Positions 38,400 through 48,331 are shown, numbered from the stretch's first letter. The stretch is DNA of 64,000 bases from Methylophilus sp. Leaf416 (GCF_001424665.1 NZ_LMQS01000002.1:62001-126000); one strand, 5' to 3'. Notes: generated by a model not told the origin, from the sequence alone. Numbers and translations are program-made.

Positions 38400-38977
38400 C
38401 TACGCAGTAGTCTTCTCGCCAGCCTCATCAATGCGCTGAATCAGCATTTCAAAATCTACTGGTTTGACCAGGTGGTGATCAAAGCCTGCCAGAAATGCAG
38501 CCTTTTTATCATCCTCCCTGCCATATCCGGTGACGGCGATCAAAGTGGCATGTGACATGGCTTTATTGGCTTTAATACGTTGTGCAAGCTCATAGCCATC
38601 CATTTTCGGCAAGCCTATATCCAGCACGCAGACCATCGGCAAAGTGGCTTCAATCAACTCGAGCGCTTTTAATGAGTCGTGCTCAACCATTACTTCATGA
38701 CCATACAACTCTATAAATGAAGCTAGTGTAGTCGCCGCATCTACATTGTCATCAACTACCAGCACGGATATTTTCTTTTGCTGTTTTAATTCAACTATGT
38801 CGGTATTGTTCTCGTGCAAAACCTTGTCCTTCCACAAAGGCAATGTGATCGTAAACTGGCTTCCCTTATTGCGCCCTTTACTGAAGCAACTGACGGTGCC
38901 GTCATGTAATTTCAGCATACTTTCACTAGCGCCATATCTATGCCAAGCCCACCCTGAGTAGCTTCAGAAGTGGTTGT
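38400..38977 (-). pseudogene. remnant of a hybrid histidine kinase (ATPase end plus receiver)
   Basis: The intact part is a receiver domain (KISVLVVDDNVDAATTLASF, phospho-Asp in VLDIGLPKMDG, switch Lys in HLVKPVD). Before it lies the end of a HATPase domain, MLKLHDGTVSCFSKGRNKGS, joined by a linker. Just upstream the G-box GGLGIDMALVK is present but in another frame. Adding one base to the run at 38921-38923 restores the usual VKSMLKLHDGTV reading. Upstream of about 38977 no kinase is left. So a hybrid kinase was truncated and frameshifted. The receiver could still be made from an internal start. Confidence 0.75.
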
Positions 38978-39232
38978 TTACATAACAGCTCTTGTATTAA
39001 TTACCCTTAATCAAAACCCATCAAATTCAGGATTGATATTACAAGATAATGTCGGCACGATGGTGCAATAAAAAGCTGCTTTGCAGGCTGCACTCATGTA
39101 TTGCGACTTACCAAGTGCGGGAATATTTTAAAAGAAACTCGAATAACAAGGGAAGGAGAACAGGTAGCCCTTATACAGACGAAGAGATAAAACAATGACT
39201 CACACCGGTTGGTTTCTAAAATTCTTTTGATG

Positions 39233-39601
39233 TTAGCCTCTATTAATAATTGCGGTATTCAGTGCGCGAATCACTCGATCCACATCAGTGCTATTAGTGC
39301 TGGTTAACGCCTGCTTCTCACCCTCCTCAGTGTGAATAATCACAGCATACATAGTCTGCGCAGTGAACCAGGCCACCATGCCGAGCGCTATCGAAAAGCC
39401 ACCGACAAACATGAAGATATCTTCAAAAATCATCAGGAATGATCCTGATAGCACGTAGATGGTTGAGAATGTGCGCTTTGGCTCTATCAATCCATGCTGT
39501 ACAGCAGTGACTGTATCAATCGCATAGGTTTGCCCATCAGCGATAAACTGTGTATCACTGACTTTAATCCCTTCAAGACTGAAAAATACGGTTTCTGCCA
39601 T
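39233..39601 (-). CDS. DUF6232-family membrane protein (copy 2)
   Basis: A 122-residue paralogue of the gene at 22941-23324 with the same pattern: FFSLEGIKVSDTQFIADGQTY at the start, two hydrophobic spans around 45-85, YAVIIHTEEG, and a final helix (DVDRVIRALNTAI). Function unknown. The two copies share architecture rather than high identity, so they are old duplicates. It lies between the decayed kinase and an unknown gene. Confidence 0.7.
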   Translation of the reverse strand: MAETVFFSLEGIKVSDTQFIADGQTYAIDTVTAVQHGLIEPKRTFSTIYVLSGSFLMIFEDIFMFVGGFSIALGMVAWFTAQTMYAVIIHTEEGEKQALTSTNSTDVDRVIRALNTAIINRG

Positions 39602-39875
39602 CGGCGTTTGAGCTTATCAAGCTGCATCCAAATTGTTTTTAAACATTACTTGCAACATAGTTTACTATCTATTAACAAATATTCACATCAAGAGTAACCT
39701 CATTTTTAAAGCTTAATTCTCAAAGTTGCATTTATGCCCATGTATTAACAAGAACTTCACTTCAAGTGATGCTGCAGACTAGGTGAAAGACCAGATGAAA
39801 AAAGTTTAGCCTGATGTATGATGAAGTTTGAGAGCAGATGTGTTTTAAACGAATAGCCCACTAAGGATGTTTTGT

Positions 39876-40265
39876 ATGCACCAAAAAGAATTTGTCGCCA
39901 AGGATGGCCTAACTTATACGATAAAGCTCGATGCAACGGGGGAAGAGATTTCGGTATTAAAAGGGACTGAGCTGATAGGGGTGATTGACTTGAAACGCGT
40001 AATCAATCCCAGAGGTTCCAACTATTACCTGATCACAGTTTTAGACCTGGAAAAATGCAAAAGAATAGGATTGGGCGAAGCGAGCCTCAGGTACCATCAG
40101 GAGATATTCCGCTTGCCCCTTACCGCCAATGGCGACATAGGCGAAGGCAGGCGATCAAGCAAAGGCCAGATGACCAGGGAAGGCATTGTTTTTATACAGA
40201 AAATGCGTGCCAAAGAAGTGATTGAAGCAGAAGACTTCCACAATGCATTCAGCGAAGACGAGTGA
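39876..40265 (+). CDS. unknown protein, possibly GNAT-like fragment
   Basis: A 129-residue cytosolic protein that I do not recognise. Its central part (YYLITVLDLEKCKRIGLGEASLRYHQEIF) is like the acetyl-CoA loop region of GNAT proteins (R-x-G-L-G-x-A), but no complete GNAT core can be traced. The start at 39876 has AAGGAT eight bases before it; an ATG three codons upstream lacks a proper spacing. No close partner is seen; it is followed by an empty 789-bp stretch. Confidence 0.5.
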   Translation: MHQKEFVAKDGLTYTIKLDATGEEISVLKGTELIGVIDLKRVINPRGSNYYLITVLDLEKCKRIGLGEASLRYHQEIFRLPLTANGDIGEGRRSSKGQMTREGIVFIQKMRAKEVIEAEDFHNAFSEDE

Positions 40266-41054
40266 TTATTTAATAAAAAAAATCACACTGAACAAACTGA
40301 CTAATACCAAAGAGACTATCGGAAATAATTTGATTAGTACGTATGAGATCCACACCAGCCTGAGTAGCAGCGAAACACCTGACCAATACAATATTTTAAT
40401 TACCAGATTTTTATAATCAGACATTGTTATATTTCTTGTAGTGTTGTTATATTTCTAGCAAGCTGGCACTAGCGAATCTGCTTTCCCGTCACCAGGTTCT
40501 TGCAATCAAGCTTGTTGCAGGCAATCTTTATAATAAAACAAGAGACGAATTATATCGTCCCAAATTAATGACAGCGTTTTGGAAATACGGTCTAAATACC
40601 CTGTTCATTGCCGGATATTCGGGTAAGTTTGTTTTGTAGCAAAAACTAGCTTAGCCATGCTTTTACCATGAAACGGTTATGTCTCAAGTTTTGTTTTCAA
40701 GCAAGTTCTGGCATGCTGATTTAGCTCAATAGCCCGCAATTATCAATGAATGATGGATAAAAATTAAATCAGCTGTGTCAGATAATCTCAATCCTGGACT
40801 GCTTCATATCTTCAACTCAGAACCCAGCCAATCACCGCATTAAATATAGACTCTGGTGATTTTCACATGTTTTTTATTACTGACGAACTGGCCTGATAGG
40901 TAGCGTATTGCCGTAGGCTGATTCTTACCTTTAATCCAGCAAAGTCCTATACTCAACACTAGATTCAGCTCTTATGATGGCAACAGCTTTAAAACATTTA
41001 CCATCATATTATATAAATTATATAAATATTAATACACTATAAAGGAGCCGGAAC
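40266..41054. other. 789-bp gene-free region
   Basis: No convincing open frame on either strand. It contains a 13-bp direct repeat (TTGTTATATTTCT at 40424 and 40444, period 20), a short hairpin GACGA-N6-TCGTC near 40554, and an AT-rich run with ATTATATAA repeats ending at the DUF1328 ribosome site. It could hold a small RNA, but I see no promoter-terminator pair that I can defend. Confidence 0.4.
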
Positions 41055-41228
41055 ATGCTTTACTATGCGCTGATATTTTTAGTTATTTCCCTGATTGCAG
41101 GTGCGCTGGGTTTTCGCAGCGTTGAGTCTGGTGCAGCAAAAATCTCAAAAGTATTTTTCTTTATTTTCCTGATTCTTGCTATCGGTGTAGCTATTCTGGC
41201 TGTCCTCGGTATAAGCCTGTTTGTATAG
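41055..41228 (+). CDS. DUF1328 (YtjA-like) small membrane protein
   Basis: A 57-residue protein with two membrane spans ([15 protein letters not shown] and [20 protein letters not shown]) and the linking [11 protein letters not shown], the standard DUF1328 layout. Function unknown; such genes are often stress-induced. AAAGGAG sits eight bases before the ATG. Confidence 0.85.
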   Translation: MLYYALIFLVISLIAGALGFRSVESGAAKISKVFFFIFLILAIGVAILAVLGISLFV

Positions 41229-41248
41229 CAGCTTAACTTTGTTTGCAC

Positions 41249-41282
41249 CAAGCTAGTTTAGGTTTCCATCAAGCTAGTTTAG
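41249..41282 (+). repeat. 13-bp direct repeat, period 21 bp
   Basis: CAAGCTAGTTTAG at 41249-41261 and 41270-41282, separated by eight bases, so a protein could bind both on one DNA face. It lies between the DUF1328 and DUF202 genes. Confidence 0.75.
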
Positions 41283-41309
41283 CGTCCGCAATCGCGTCAC
41301 TGCGATAAA

Positions 41310-41336
41310 CTTATCCAGGCATGCGGCCTGGATAAG
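41310..41336. repeat. perfect 11-bp hairpin before the DUF202 gene
   Basis: CTTATCCAGGC, loop ATGCG, GCCTGGATAAG. No T-run, so it is either a weak terminator for the DUF1328 transcript or a leader structure or operator for the next gene. Confidence 0.7.
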
Positions 41337-41380
41337 TCGTAAAATGGCACGATTAATCAGTGATTGCGAGTACACTTTTC

Positions 41381-41752
41381 ATGTCTTACCTTGATGACCC
41401 ACGCGTTTACTTTGCTGCCGAGCGCACTTTACTTGCCTGGCAACGCACATCCATCGCCTTGATGGGACTAGGATTTGTGATTGAACGATTTGGCCTGTTC
41501 ATCAAGCTAATGAATATTGATGCCCGGCTTGCAGAGTCACAAAGCACCGTCTCATTGTTCATCGGCGTTGGCTTTATCCTGATTGGCGCATTGACCGCTT
41601 TATTATCTGCGATGCAGTTTGTCGTATTCTGTAAGTCCCTTGGTCAACAGGAAAAACCGCGCGGACACCTGTTCTGGTTACCACCGTCGGTGAATGTTTT
41701 TTTAAGCTTATCTGCTACTGCATTAAGTATCTGGTTAATTCTGGCGCGCTAA
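41381..41752 (+). CDS. DUF202 (YidH-like) membrane protein
   Basis: A 123-residue protein with three spans. The opening YLDDPRVYFAAERTLLAWQRTSIALMGLGFVIERFG is the DUF202/YidH hallmark (AERTLLAW-RT). Function unknown. Neither this ATG nor an in-frame GTG at 41360 has a good ribosome site; the ATG fits the family start. Confidence 0.85.
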   Translation: MSYLDDPRVYFAAERTLLAWQRTSIALMGLGFVIERFGLFIKLMNIDARLAESQSTVSLFIGVGFILIGALTALLSAMQFVVFCKSLGQQEKPRGHLFWLPPSVNVFLSLSATALSIWLILAR

Positions 41753-41856
41753 ATCTGGCAATGTGACTTGCACAGACTAGCTACTCCTTACTAATCCATT
41801 AAACGATCAACCTAATAGCTAACGTCATTCAACTTAAATACTTTGAATGGCTTAAA

Positions 41857-43044
41857 TTACTTCGCTGGCTGGGCCTGCTCTTTTGATGGCTGATCAGCTG
41901 CGGTGGCTACATTCACCGATGTGCCGTCAGTAACGCCATCCGGCGGGTTTTCAATCACCCGGTCATTGGCCGTTAGGCCGGTCTGGATTTCCAGCGTTTT
42001 ACCCAAATCACGTGCAATGGTGATGGTTTTCAGAGACACTTTCTGGTCGGCGCCAACGGTGGCGACTTTCAAGCCATTCTGGTCAAAAATCAATGCACTG
42101 GCAGGAATGCTTAAAATGCCAGCGGCATCCTTCATTTGCAGATTCACATTGGCAAAACCGCCCGGCAAAAACTTGCCTGCTGCATTATCAACCAGCAATT
42201 GCACCAGAGTTGTACCTGACGAAGTATTAATGGCGCCGGAGGTAGACTGGATGGTGGCTTCAAAACTGCTCTCGGGATACTCTGGCACACTGAAAGTCGC
42301 TTTACCGCCAGGTTTGATATGGCTCACGTAATTCTGCGGCACATTGATATATAAACGCAATTTGCGTGTGTTGGACACTTCAAATAATGGCAATGCTGTA
42401 CTGCCGCTACTACCAGCATTGATTAAAGCGCCCGTATCCGTATTACGTGCAGTCACTGAACCATCAAACGGCGCCACGATGCTGGCAAAACCTTTAAGTG
42501 CCTGCAAGCGCTGCACATTAGCCTCAGCCGCTTTTACCAGCGCCTGTTTACTTAAATAATCGCCCTGTTTCTCATCGACTTCCTGCCGCGCGATTGATTG
42601 GGTTTTCAGCATATCCTGCCAGCGTTTGGCAGTAGTCTCTGCAAGGCTGACATTTGCCTGCGCACTCGCCAGATCAGCCTTCGCCTGCAATAGTTCCTGG
42701 TCAAGGTCTGGCGTTTCCACCTCACCTAATAATTGCCCGGCTTTGACTGAACCGCCGATATCGACTTTCCAGTTTTTGAGGTAACCGCTAACGCGGGCAT
42801 AAATCGGTGCACGTGAAAATGCTTCAAAGCGCCCCGGCAAAATCAGCTGACTACCGTCAACCGCTCCACCTGGATGGCTGACACTTACGGTAGGCACCGC
42901 CTGCTTGTCAGTCCAGTCTTTAAGTTTGTCATCATGGCTGGCACGGGTAGACATGCCAATAATGACAATGCCTGCGGCAATCAAGGCCAGCAGCAAGCCG
43001 CCCAGTTTCAACCGGCGCGATGCGTGGTGGGAGTTAGTGGTCAT
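41857..43044 (-). CDS. RND efflux periplasmic adaptor (membrane fusion protein)
   Basis: A 395-residue adaptor that links an inner-membrane RND pump to an outer-membrane channel. It has an N-terminal anchor (LGGLLLALIAAGIVIIG, about 15-31), a barrel-sandwich half (GRFEAFSRAPIYARVSGYLKNWKVDIGGSVKAGQLLGEVETPDLDQEL), a helical hairpin (100-190), and the second half (LKGFASIVAPFDGSVTARNTDTG). The ATG at 43044 with CAGGAGAG is chosen; the frame runs upstream inside the pump gene. It overlaps the pump stop by 11 bases and is the last gene of the operon. Confidence 0.9.
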   Translation of the reverse strand: MTTNSHHASRRLKLGGLLLALIAAGIVIIGMSTRASHDDKLKDWTDKQAVPTVSVSHPGGAVDGSQLILPGRFEAFSRAPIYARVSGYLKNWKVDIGGSVKAGQLLGEVETPDLDQELLQAKADLASAQANVSLAETTAKRWQDMLKTQSIARQEVDEKQGDYLSKQALVKAAEANVQRLQALKGFASIVAPFDGSVTARNTDTGALINAGSSGSTALPLFEVSNTRKLRLYINVPQNYVSHIKPGGKATFSVPEYPESSFEATIQSTSGAINTSSGTTLVQLLVDNAAGKFLPGGFANVNLQMKDAAGILSIPASALIFDQNGLKVATVGADQKVSLKTITIARDLGKTLEIQTGLTANDRVIENPPDGVTDGTSVNVATAADQPSKEQAQPAK

Positions 43045-46000
43045 GAGTCTCTCCTGTAGAGGTGCTGACAGGGGTAAAGTGTGTTTTCCTGTGTATGGCG
43101 CTAAAGACCACCGGCACAAATAATAAGGTAGCGACGGTAGCAAAAATCAAACCGCCGATGACCGCGCGTCCGAGTGGTGCATTTTGTTCGCCGCCTTCAC
43201 CGAGGCCTAATGCCATCGGCGTCATACCGATCACCATTGCCAGCGCCGTCATCAGCACCGGGCGGAAACGTACAAAGCCGGCATCAATAGCAGCTGCGGT
43301 AGCATCTTTAAGTTCATCCAGCCTTTCGCGCGCAAAACTGATGACCAGCACACTGTTGGCAGTCGCCACGCCCATACACATAATCGCGCCAGTCAGCGCA
43401 GGTACGGAGAGCGGCGTGTAAGTCATAAATAGCATCCAGACGATGCCGGCTAGCGCAGCCGGTAATGCGGTAATGATCACGAACGGATCACTCCAGGATT
43501 GCAGGTTAACCACAATCAACAGGTAAATCAGCACGATGGCGCCCAATAAGCCGAAAAATAAACTGGTAAAGGCATGGTCCATGGTGTATGCCTGACCGAG
43601 CATCACGACACTAGTAGCCTTGGGTACTTTGTCTTTGCTGTTCTCGAGAATCTCGCGAATGTCGGCGGCGACTGCGCCCAAGTCTCTATCCTGGGTACTG
43701 GCGTGTATCTGCACCATGGGCTGGATATCGTACTGGCTGACAACCGCGTTACCTACATTGCGCTTGAATATCGCCAGGCCGCCTAAGGTTTGGGTTTGTC
43801 CATTATTGCCACTGACAGGCAGGTTCGCCAGCGTATTCAGACTATCAAGCTGATATTGCGGGGTTTGCAACACGATGGGATAAGTCACGCCATTGGCAGG
43901 GTTTAGCCAGTATGTCGGTGATACCTGTGAACTGCCTGCCATATTGATCACCATGCTATTGGTGACATCCCGGGTGCTGATGCCGATTTCCTGTGCGCGG
44001 GTTTTATCGAGATTGATATCAAATGCCGGACGGCTGCGCGATTGCTGGATACGTGCATCGACCACGCCAGGCACGGTGCGTATTTTCGCCAGTAACTGAT
44101 TGGCATATTCAAAATTATCCGCCAGCTTGCCTCCACGTATCTGGATATCGATCGGCGCCGGTGATCCAAAGTTCAGGATCTGGCTGACGATATCAGCCGG
44201 CGGGAACGAAAATGTCGTATCCGGGAATTGCTTGGGCAATATTTCGCGTAAGGTGCGGATGTAGTCCGCCGTCGGCGCATGCTCCGGTTTCAGCGCAATC
44301 TGGATATCTCCATCCTGCGTACCGATGACACCGGTGTTGTTATACGTCATATTGATGCTGCTGATAGGCATGCCGATGTTGTCGACGATGGTCAGTATTT
44401 CATCCGCAGGAATGACTTTTTTAATTGCCGCCTGGATATTGGCAAAACGGTTGGCCGTGTCTTCAATGCGGGTACCGACAGGCACGCGCGCATGCATCAG
44501 TATTTGACCGCTATCCACCGCCGGGAAGAAGTTACTGCCCAGCATCGGGGTCAGCAAAAAAGATAGCAGTACAATCAACATAAAGCCGCCCATGAACAAT
44601 CGGCTATGATCAATCGCCAGCTCCAGCAGACCTTTGTAAGACAGGCGCATGCGTTCAAAAACTGCTTCAAAACTGCGCTGGAAACGCACCAACGGGTTGC
44701 GGCTGACTGGCGCATGCTCATCACCATGGACATGCGGTTTCAACATGTAATTTGCCATCGTAGGCACCAGCGTACGCGACAGGATAAACGAACTCACCAT
44801 CGCAAACATTACCGCCTCGGCCATAGGCACAAACAAGTAACGCGACACGCCTTCGAGGAAAAACATAGGGACAAACACAATGCAGATGCATAGTAGCGAG
44901 ACAAACGCAGGCGTCACAATTTGCGCCGCGCCATCAAGGATAGATTGCTCTACCGGCTTGCCCTGCTCCAGATGCCAGTTTATATTTTCTATGGTAACGG
45001 TGGCTTCATCAACCAGGATACCAACCGCCAATGCCAGGCCGCCAAGCGTCATGATATTTAAGGTTTCACCGGCAATCGATAAACCGATAATGGCGCCCAG
45101 AATCGAAAGCGGAATCGATGTCGCAATAATCAGCGAAGACCGCCAGCTACCAAGAAAAAGCAATATCATCAGGCTGGTTAAAATGGCCGCCAGCACACCT
45201 TCAAACACCACGCCGTGAATGGCGGCGCGCACAAACAGTGACTGGTCGTTGATCGGTGTCGCAACCAGGCTATCTGGCAAGCTGGGCTTGATTTCTTCCA
45301 GCTTGTCTTTGATACCTTCCACAATCGCCAGTGTAGAAATCGCGCCATTCTTGAGGATGGTCATCAATACCGAACGGTTGCCATCCACATGTACGATATT
45401 GGTCTGTGGCGGACTGCCATCGCGTACTTGCGCAATGTCGCGCATGTAAATGGTAGTCCCATTGACGACCTTGACCGGGATATTGGCCAGTTCATCAACA
45501 TCTGAAGCGGCATTGTTCAGGTTAAGTGTGTATTCAATGCTACCAATTTTTTGCGTACCCACCGGCACGACCAGATTGTGCGCAGCCAGGGCATTTGACA
45601 CGTCCTGCGCTGACAATCCACGTGCCTGTAGTGCAGGCGGATTCAGGTCAATCTGGATCTGCCGGCTTTTACCCCCATACGGAAATGGCACGCCGGCCCC
45701 GGGCACAGTGACCAGGCGGATGCGCACTGCATTTAAACCCAGGTCAGCCAGATTTTGCTCGGTGAGGCCTTTGCCGGACAGTGCAATCTGCAAGATAGGC
45801 ACCGTGGATGCATTGTAATTAAGGATCAACGGTGGCGTGGTGCCGGTCGGCATTTGCCGGGTGACGGTTTGTGAAATCGCCGATACCTGCGCATTGGCAG
45901 TCGCAATATTGACGCCGGGATGGAAAAAGATTTTGACGATGGCAAAGCCGTTAAACGAATTCGCCTCGATATGCTCAATATCGTTGACGGTGGTGGTCAA

Positions 46001-46213
46001 GCTGCGCTGGTAGAGTGTGGTGATACGTCCGGCCATATCATCAGGCGGCAAACCGCTGTATTGCCAGGCCACCGCGACAATAGGAATACGGATTTCAGGA
46101 AAAATATCCACCGGGCTGCGCACTGCTGACAGTGTGCCGACGATCAGGATCAGCAGTGCCATCACCACAAAGGTATATGGCCGCTTGAGGGCAATACCAA
46201 CTACATTAAACAT
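43034..46213 (-). CDS. RND-family efflux permease
   Basis: A 1059-residue pump with the usual two halves of six spans and large periplasmic loops. Visible motifs include GLPPDDMAGRIT in the first pore domain, GGLALAVGILVDEATVTIENI in TM4 with its Asp-Glu pair, and CMGVATANSVLVISFARERL in TM10. It belongs to the HAE1-like group rather than the metal-exporting CzcA type, which has a different TM4 motif. The ATG is at 46213, overlapping the upstream DedA-rhodanese stop. No outer-membrane factor gene is in the operon. Substrates are unknown. Confidence 0.9.
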   Translation of the reverse strand: MFNVVGIALKRPYTFVVMALLILIVGTLSAVRSPVDIFPEIRIPIVAVAWQYSGLPPDDMAGRITTLYQRSLTTTVNDIEHIEANSFNGFAIVKIFFHPGVNIATANAQVSAISQTVTRQMPTGTTPPLILNYNASTVPILQIALSGKGLTEQNLADLGLNAVRIRLVTVPGAGVPFPYGGKSRQIQIDLNPPALQARGLSAQDVSNALAAHNLVVPVGTQKIGSIEYTLNLNNAASDVDELANIPVKVVNGTTIYMRDIAQVRDGSPPQTNIVHVDGNRSVLMTILKNGAISTLAIVEGIKDKLEEIKPSLPDSLVATPINDQSLFVRAAIHGVVFEGVLAAILTSLMILLFLGSWRSSLIIATSIPLSILGAIIGLSIAGETLNIMTLGGLALAVGILVDEATVTIENINWHLEQGKPVEQSILDGAAQIVTPAFVSLLCICIVFVPMFFLEGVSRYLFVPMAEAVMFAMVSSFILSRTLVPTMANYMLKPHVHGDEHAPVSRNPLVRFQRSFEAVFERMRLSYKGLLELAIDHSRLFMGGFMLIVLLSFLLTPMLGSNFFPAVDSGQILMHARVPVGTRIEDTANRFANIQAAIKKVIPADEILTIVDNIGMPISSINMTYNNTGVIGTQDGDIQIALKPEHAPTADYIRTLREILPKQFPDTTFSFPPADIVSQILNFGSPAPIDIQIRGGKLADNFEYANQLLAKIRTVPGVVDARIQQSRSRPAFDINLDKTRAQEIGISTRDVTNSMVINMAGSSQVSPTYWLNPANGVTYPIVLQTPQYQLDSLNTLANLPVSGNNGQTQTLGGLAIFKRNVGNAVVSQYDIQPMVQIHASTQDRDLGAVAADIREILENSKDKVPKATSVVMLGQAYTMDHAFTSLFFGLLGAIVLIYLLIVVNLQSWSDPFVIITALPAALAGIVWMLFMTYTPLSVPALTGAIMCMGVATANSVLVISFARERLDELKDATAAAIDAGFVRFRPVLMTALAMVIGMTPMALGLGEGGEQNAPLGRAVIGGLIFATVATLLFVPVVFSAIHRKTHFTPVSTSTGETHDH

Positions 46214-47156
46214 TGACGTCCTTTGCCGGCGGCAGGCTGATAATATAACCGGCATCCCGCCAGGCATCGATCCCGCCGGTTAATGGCCGGATATTGCGGT
46301 AACCGCGGTTGATCAGTTTCTTGGCGACTTTGGCCGCCGTGACTTCATTCGGGCAGGAGCAATACAGGACCACCGGGGCATCTGCATCAATATCCAGCAC
46401 TAGGTTATCCACATCTTCCAGGGTAATAAACTGCGCGCCTGGAATCCAGCCGTCATCTACCAGGTGGGGAGCACGCGTATCCAGGATCACGGGCGCCGCG
46501 CCTTTATCCAGCATTTCGTTGAGCTCTTCAATACTGATACGCGCCATCCGCAGGCTTTTGATAAACCGCTGCCTGTCCCACCACTTGTATGCGATAAATG
46601 CGGCGAGTAACGCCAGTACCAGCAATGTGCCCCACTTACCCATCTGCACCAGTGTAGACATCAGTTCGTCAATGGCAGAGCTGAACAGGTTACCTAGCCA
46701 CAGTGCTGTCCCTGCCCACAATGCAGCGCCCAAGCCATCCATAATAACAAAGACCAGGTAACGCGTGCCGGAAGATCCAGCCAGCGCGCTGGAAATAGAA
46801 GCAAAGCCCGGAATAAATTTACACACCAGCAAGGCTGGTGGACCGAATTTCAGGTACAGCGATTCGGTTTGCCTGACACAGGTATCTGGTGAAAGCGAAA
46901 TCTTGCATAACTTTCCCATCACTTTTTTACCGTATTTGCGGCCCGCCATATACCAGATGGAATCCGCAATTAGGGCGGCGATCACGGCCACTGCCAGCAA
47001 AGTGCCCAGACTGTATTGGCCATTGGCAATCAGCACGCCCGACAGCAACAGTGTAGGGTAAGCGGGCAGCGGCAAACCTAACTGCTCTAGCAGCACATTG
47101 GCGAATATAATCAGCAGGCCGTATTGTTGAAGTAATTCCAGGAGGGTACTCATCAT
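46206..47156 (-). CDS. DedA-family membrane protein fused to a rhodanese domain
   Basis: A 316-residue fusion. Residues about 1-200 are a DedA/SNARE-associated domain (PLPAYPTLLLSG, FIPGFASISSALAGSSGTRY), the family now linked to undecaprenyl-phosphate flipping. Residues about 210-310 are a rhodanese domain (PVILDTRAP, VVLYCSCPNE with Cys as the sulfur carrier, RPLTGGIDAWRDAGY). Such DedA-rhodanese fusions exist in proteobacteria, usually unexplained. Here it starts an operon with an RND pump. Met2 at 47153 is an equally possible start. Confidence 0.88.
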   Translation of the reverse strand: MMSTLLELLQQYGLLIIFANVLLEQLGLPLPAYPTLLLSGVLIANGQYSLGTLLAVAVIAALIADSIWYMAGRKYGKKVMGKLCKISLSPDTCVRQTESLYLKFGPPALLVCKFIPGFASISSALAGSSGTRYLVFVIMDGLGAALWAGTALWLGNLFSSAIDELMSTLVQMGKWGTLLVLALLAAFIAYKWWDRQRFIKSLRMARISIEELNEMLDKGAAPVILDTRAPHLVDDGWIPGAQFITLEDVDNLVLDIDADAPVVLYCSCPNEVTAAKVAKKLINRGYRNIRPLTGGIDAWRDAGYIISLPPAKDVNV

Positions 47157-47236
47157 TCACTCATGCGAACGCCATTTGAATGGCGCTTAATTTTACAAAA
47201 CTTTCTTGTAGAACTTCATTCCTGTAGCATTTTTTT

Positions 47237-48331
47237 CTACATGCCTAGCGTTGCAAGCATGGCAAACGCCATAAATAATACAAAATGCGTCATGCCTTCA
47301 ATGGCATTGGTTTCGCCATCGTGCAAGTTGATGGTCGCGACCACCAAAGTTAAAAACGTCATGACCATCTGCGTTGGAGACAGGCCAACGATCAGCGGTT
47401 TATTCTGGATCAGAGCGATCGCCTCAATCACCGGCACCGTCAGAATGACAGTTGAAAGCGTTGCCCCCAGCGCAATATTCACGACCGTTTGCATGCGGTC
47501 ATTCACCGCTGCTTTCAGCGCAGTCAATACCTCAGGGCTGGCAGCAATCACCGCCACGACAATTGCAGCCACAATCGGCGGCACACCACTCCCGTTTAGC
47601 CCGGAATCCATGTGCATGCTCATCTCTTCTGACAGCAGGCCTATGGTGATGATACCGACCAGAATATACACAATCGCCAGTCTGACATCTACGATGGTTT
47701 TGCGGGATGCCATCTCGCCCAGCCCGTCTTTATTATGCTGGTCACGGTAGCTGAAATAGTTACGGTGACGGCCTGTCTGCATTTTCAGGAACAGCGCATA
47801 AAACACACTCATGGTGATGATCGTAAACATCGAATATATACGCCAGTGTTCAGGCGGCAAAAACGCCGGCAATACCATCGAAATCCCCAGCGCCGTCATG
47901 ATCATGACAATATAAGTATTGCCCGAGTTAACGTTGTATTCCACCTCGCCATACTTGATACCACCAACGATCGCACATAACCCGAGAATGCCATTGATAT
48001 CCAGCATCACTGCCGAATAAATCGCATCCCTGGCCAGCGTGGTAGAAGAGGTATGGCTTAACATCATGACGATGATCACCACTTCAATAATGACCGCGCT
48101 GATGGTCAGAATCATGGTGCCATAAGGCTCTTTCAGTCGTTCCGCAACATACTCGACCTGGAACGACAGCTGGAATGCCAGGTTGATAATCAACACTACA
48201 AAGATAATTGAAACCACCAGCGACTCTTGCTGGCCAATGTGCATCACCTTGTCAATTTGAGTGAGGGAGATGTAGGCAAGAATCGATATCACTAGTGATA
48301 TCAGGCCCTGAGGAGGTTTTTCTGCAAGCAT
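47237..48331 (-). CDS. chaA: ChaA-like calcium/sodium:proton antiporter
   Basis: A 364-residue protein with about 11 spans in two inverted repeats. The alpha-repeat motifs are LKEPYGTMILTISAVIIEVVII and the second-half VAAIVVAVIAASPEVLTALKAAVNDRMQ. It exchanges cations such as Ca2+ or Na+ for H+. It is transcribed alone. The gene symbol is given by family; the ion is not certain. Confidence 0.85.
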   Translation of the reverse strand: MLAEKPPQGLISLVISILAYISLTQIDKVMHIGQQESLVVSIIFVVLIINLAFQLSFQVEYVAERLKEPYGTMILTISAVIIEVVIIVMMLSHTSSTTLARDAIYSAVMLDINGILGLCAIVGGIKYGEVEYNVNSGNTYIVMIMTALGISMVLPAFLPPEHWRIYSMFTIITMSVFYALFLKMQTGRHRNYFSYRDQHNKDGLGEMASRKTIVDVRLAIVYILVGIITIGLLSEEMSMHMDSGLNGSGVPPIVAAIVVAVIAASPEVLTALKAAVNDRMQTVVNIALGATLSTVILTVPVIEAIALIQNKPLIVGLSPTQMVMTFLTLVVATINLHDGETNAIEGMTHFVLFMAFAMLATLGM

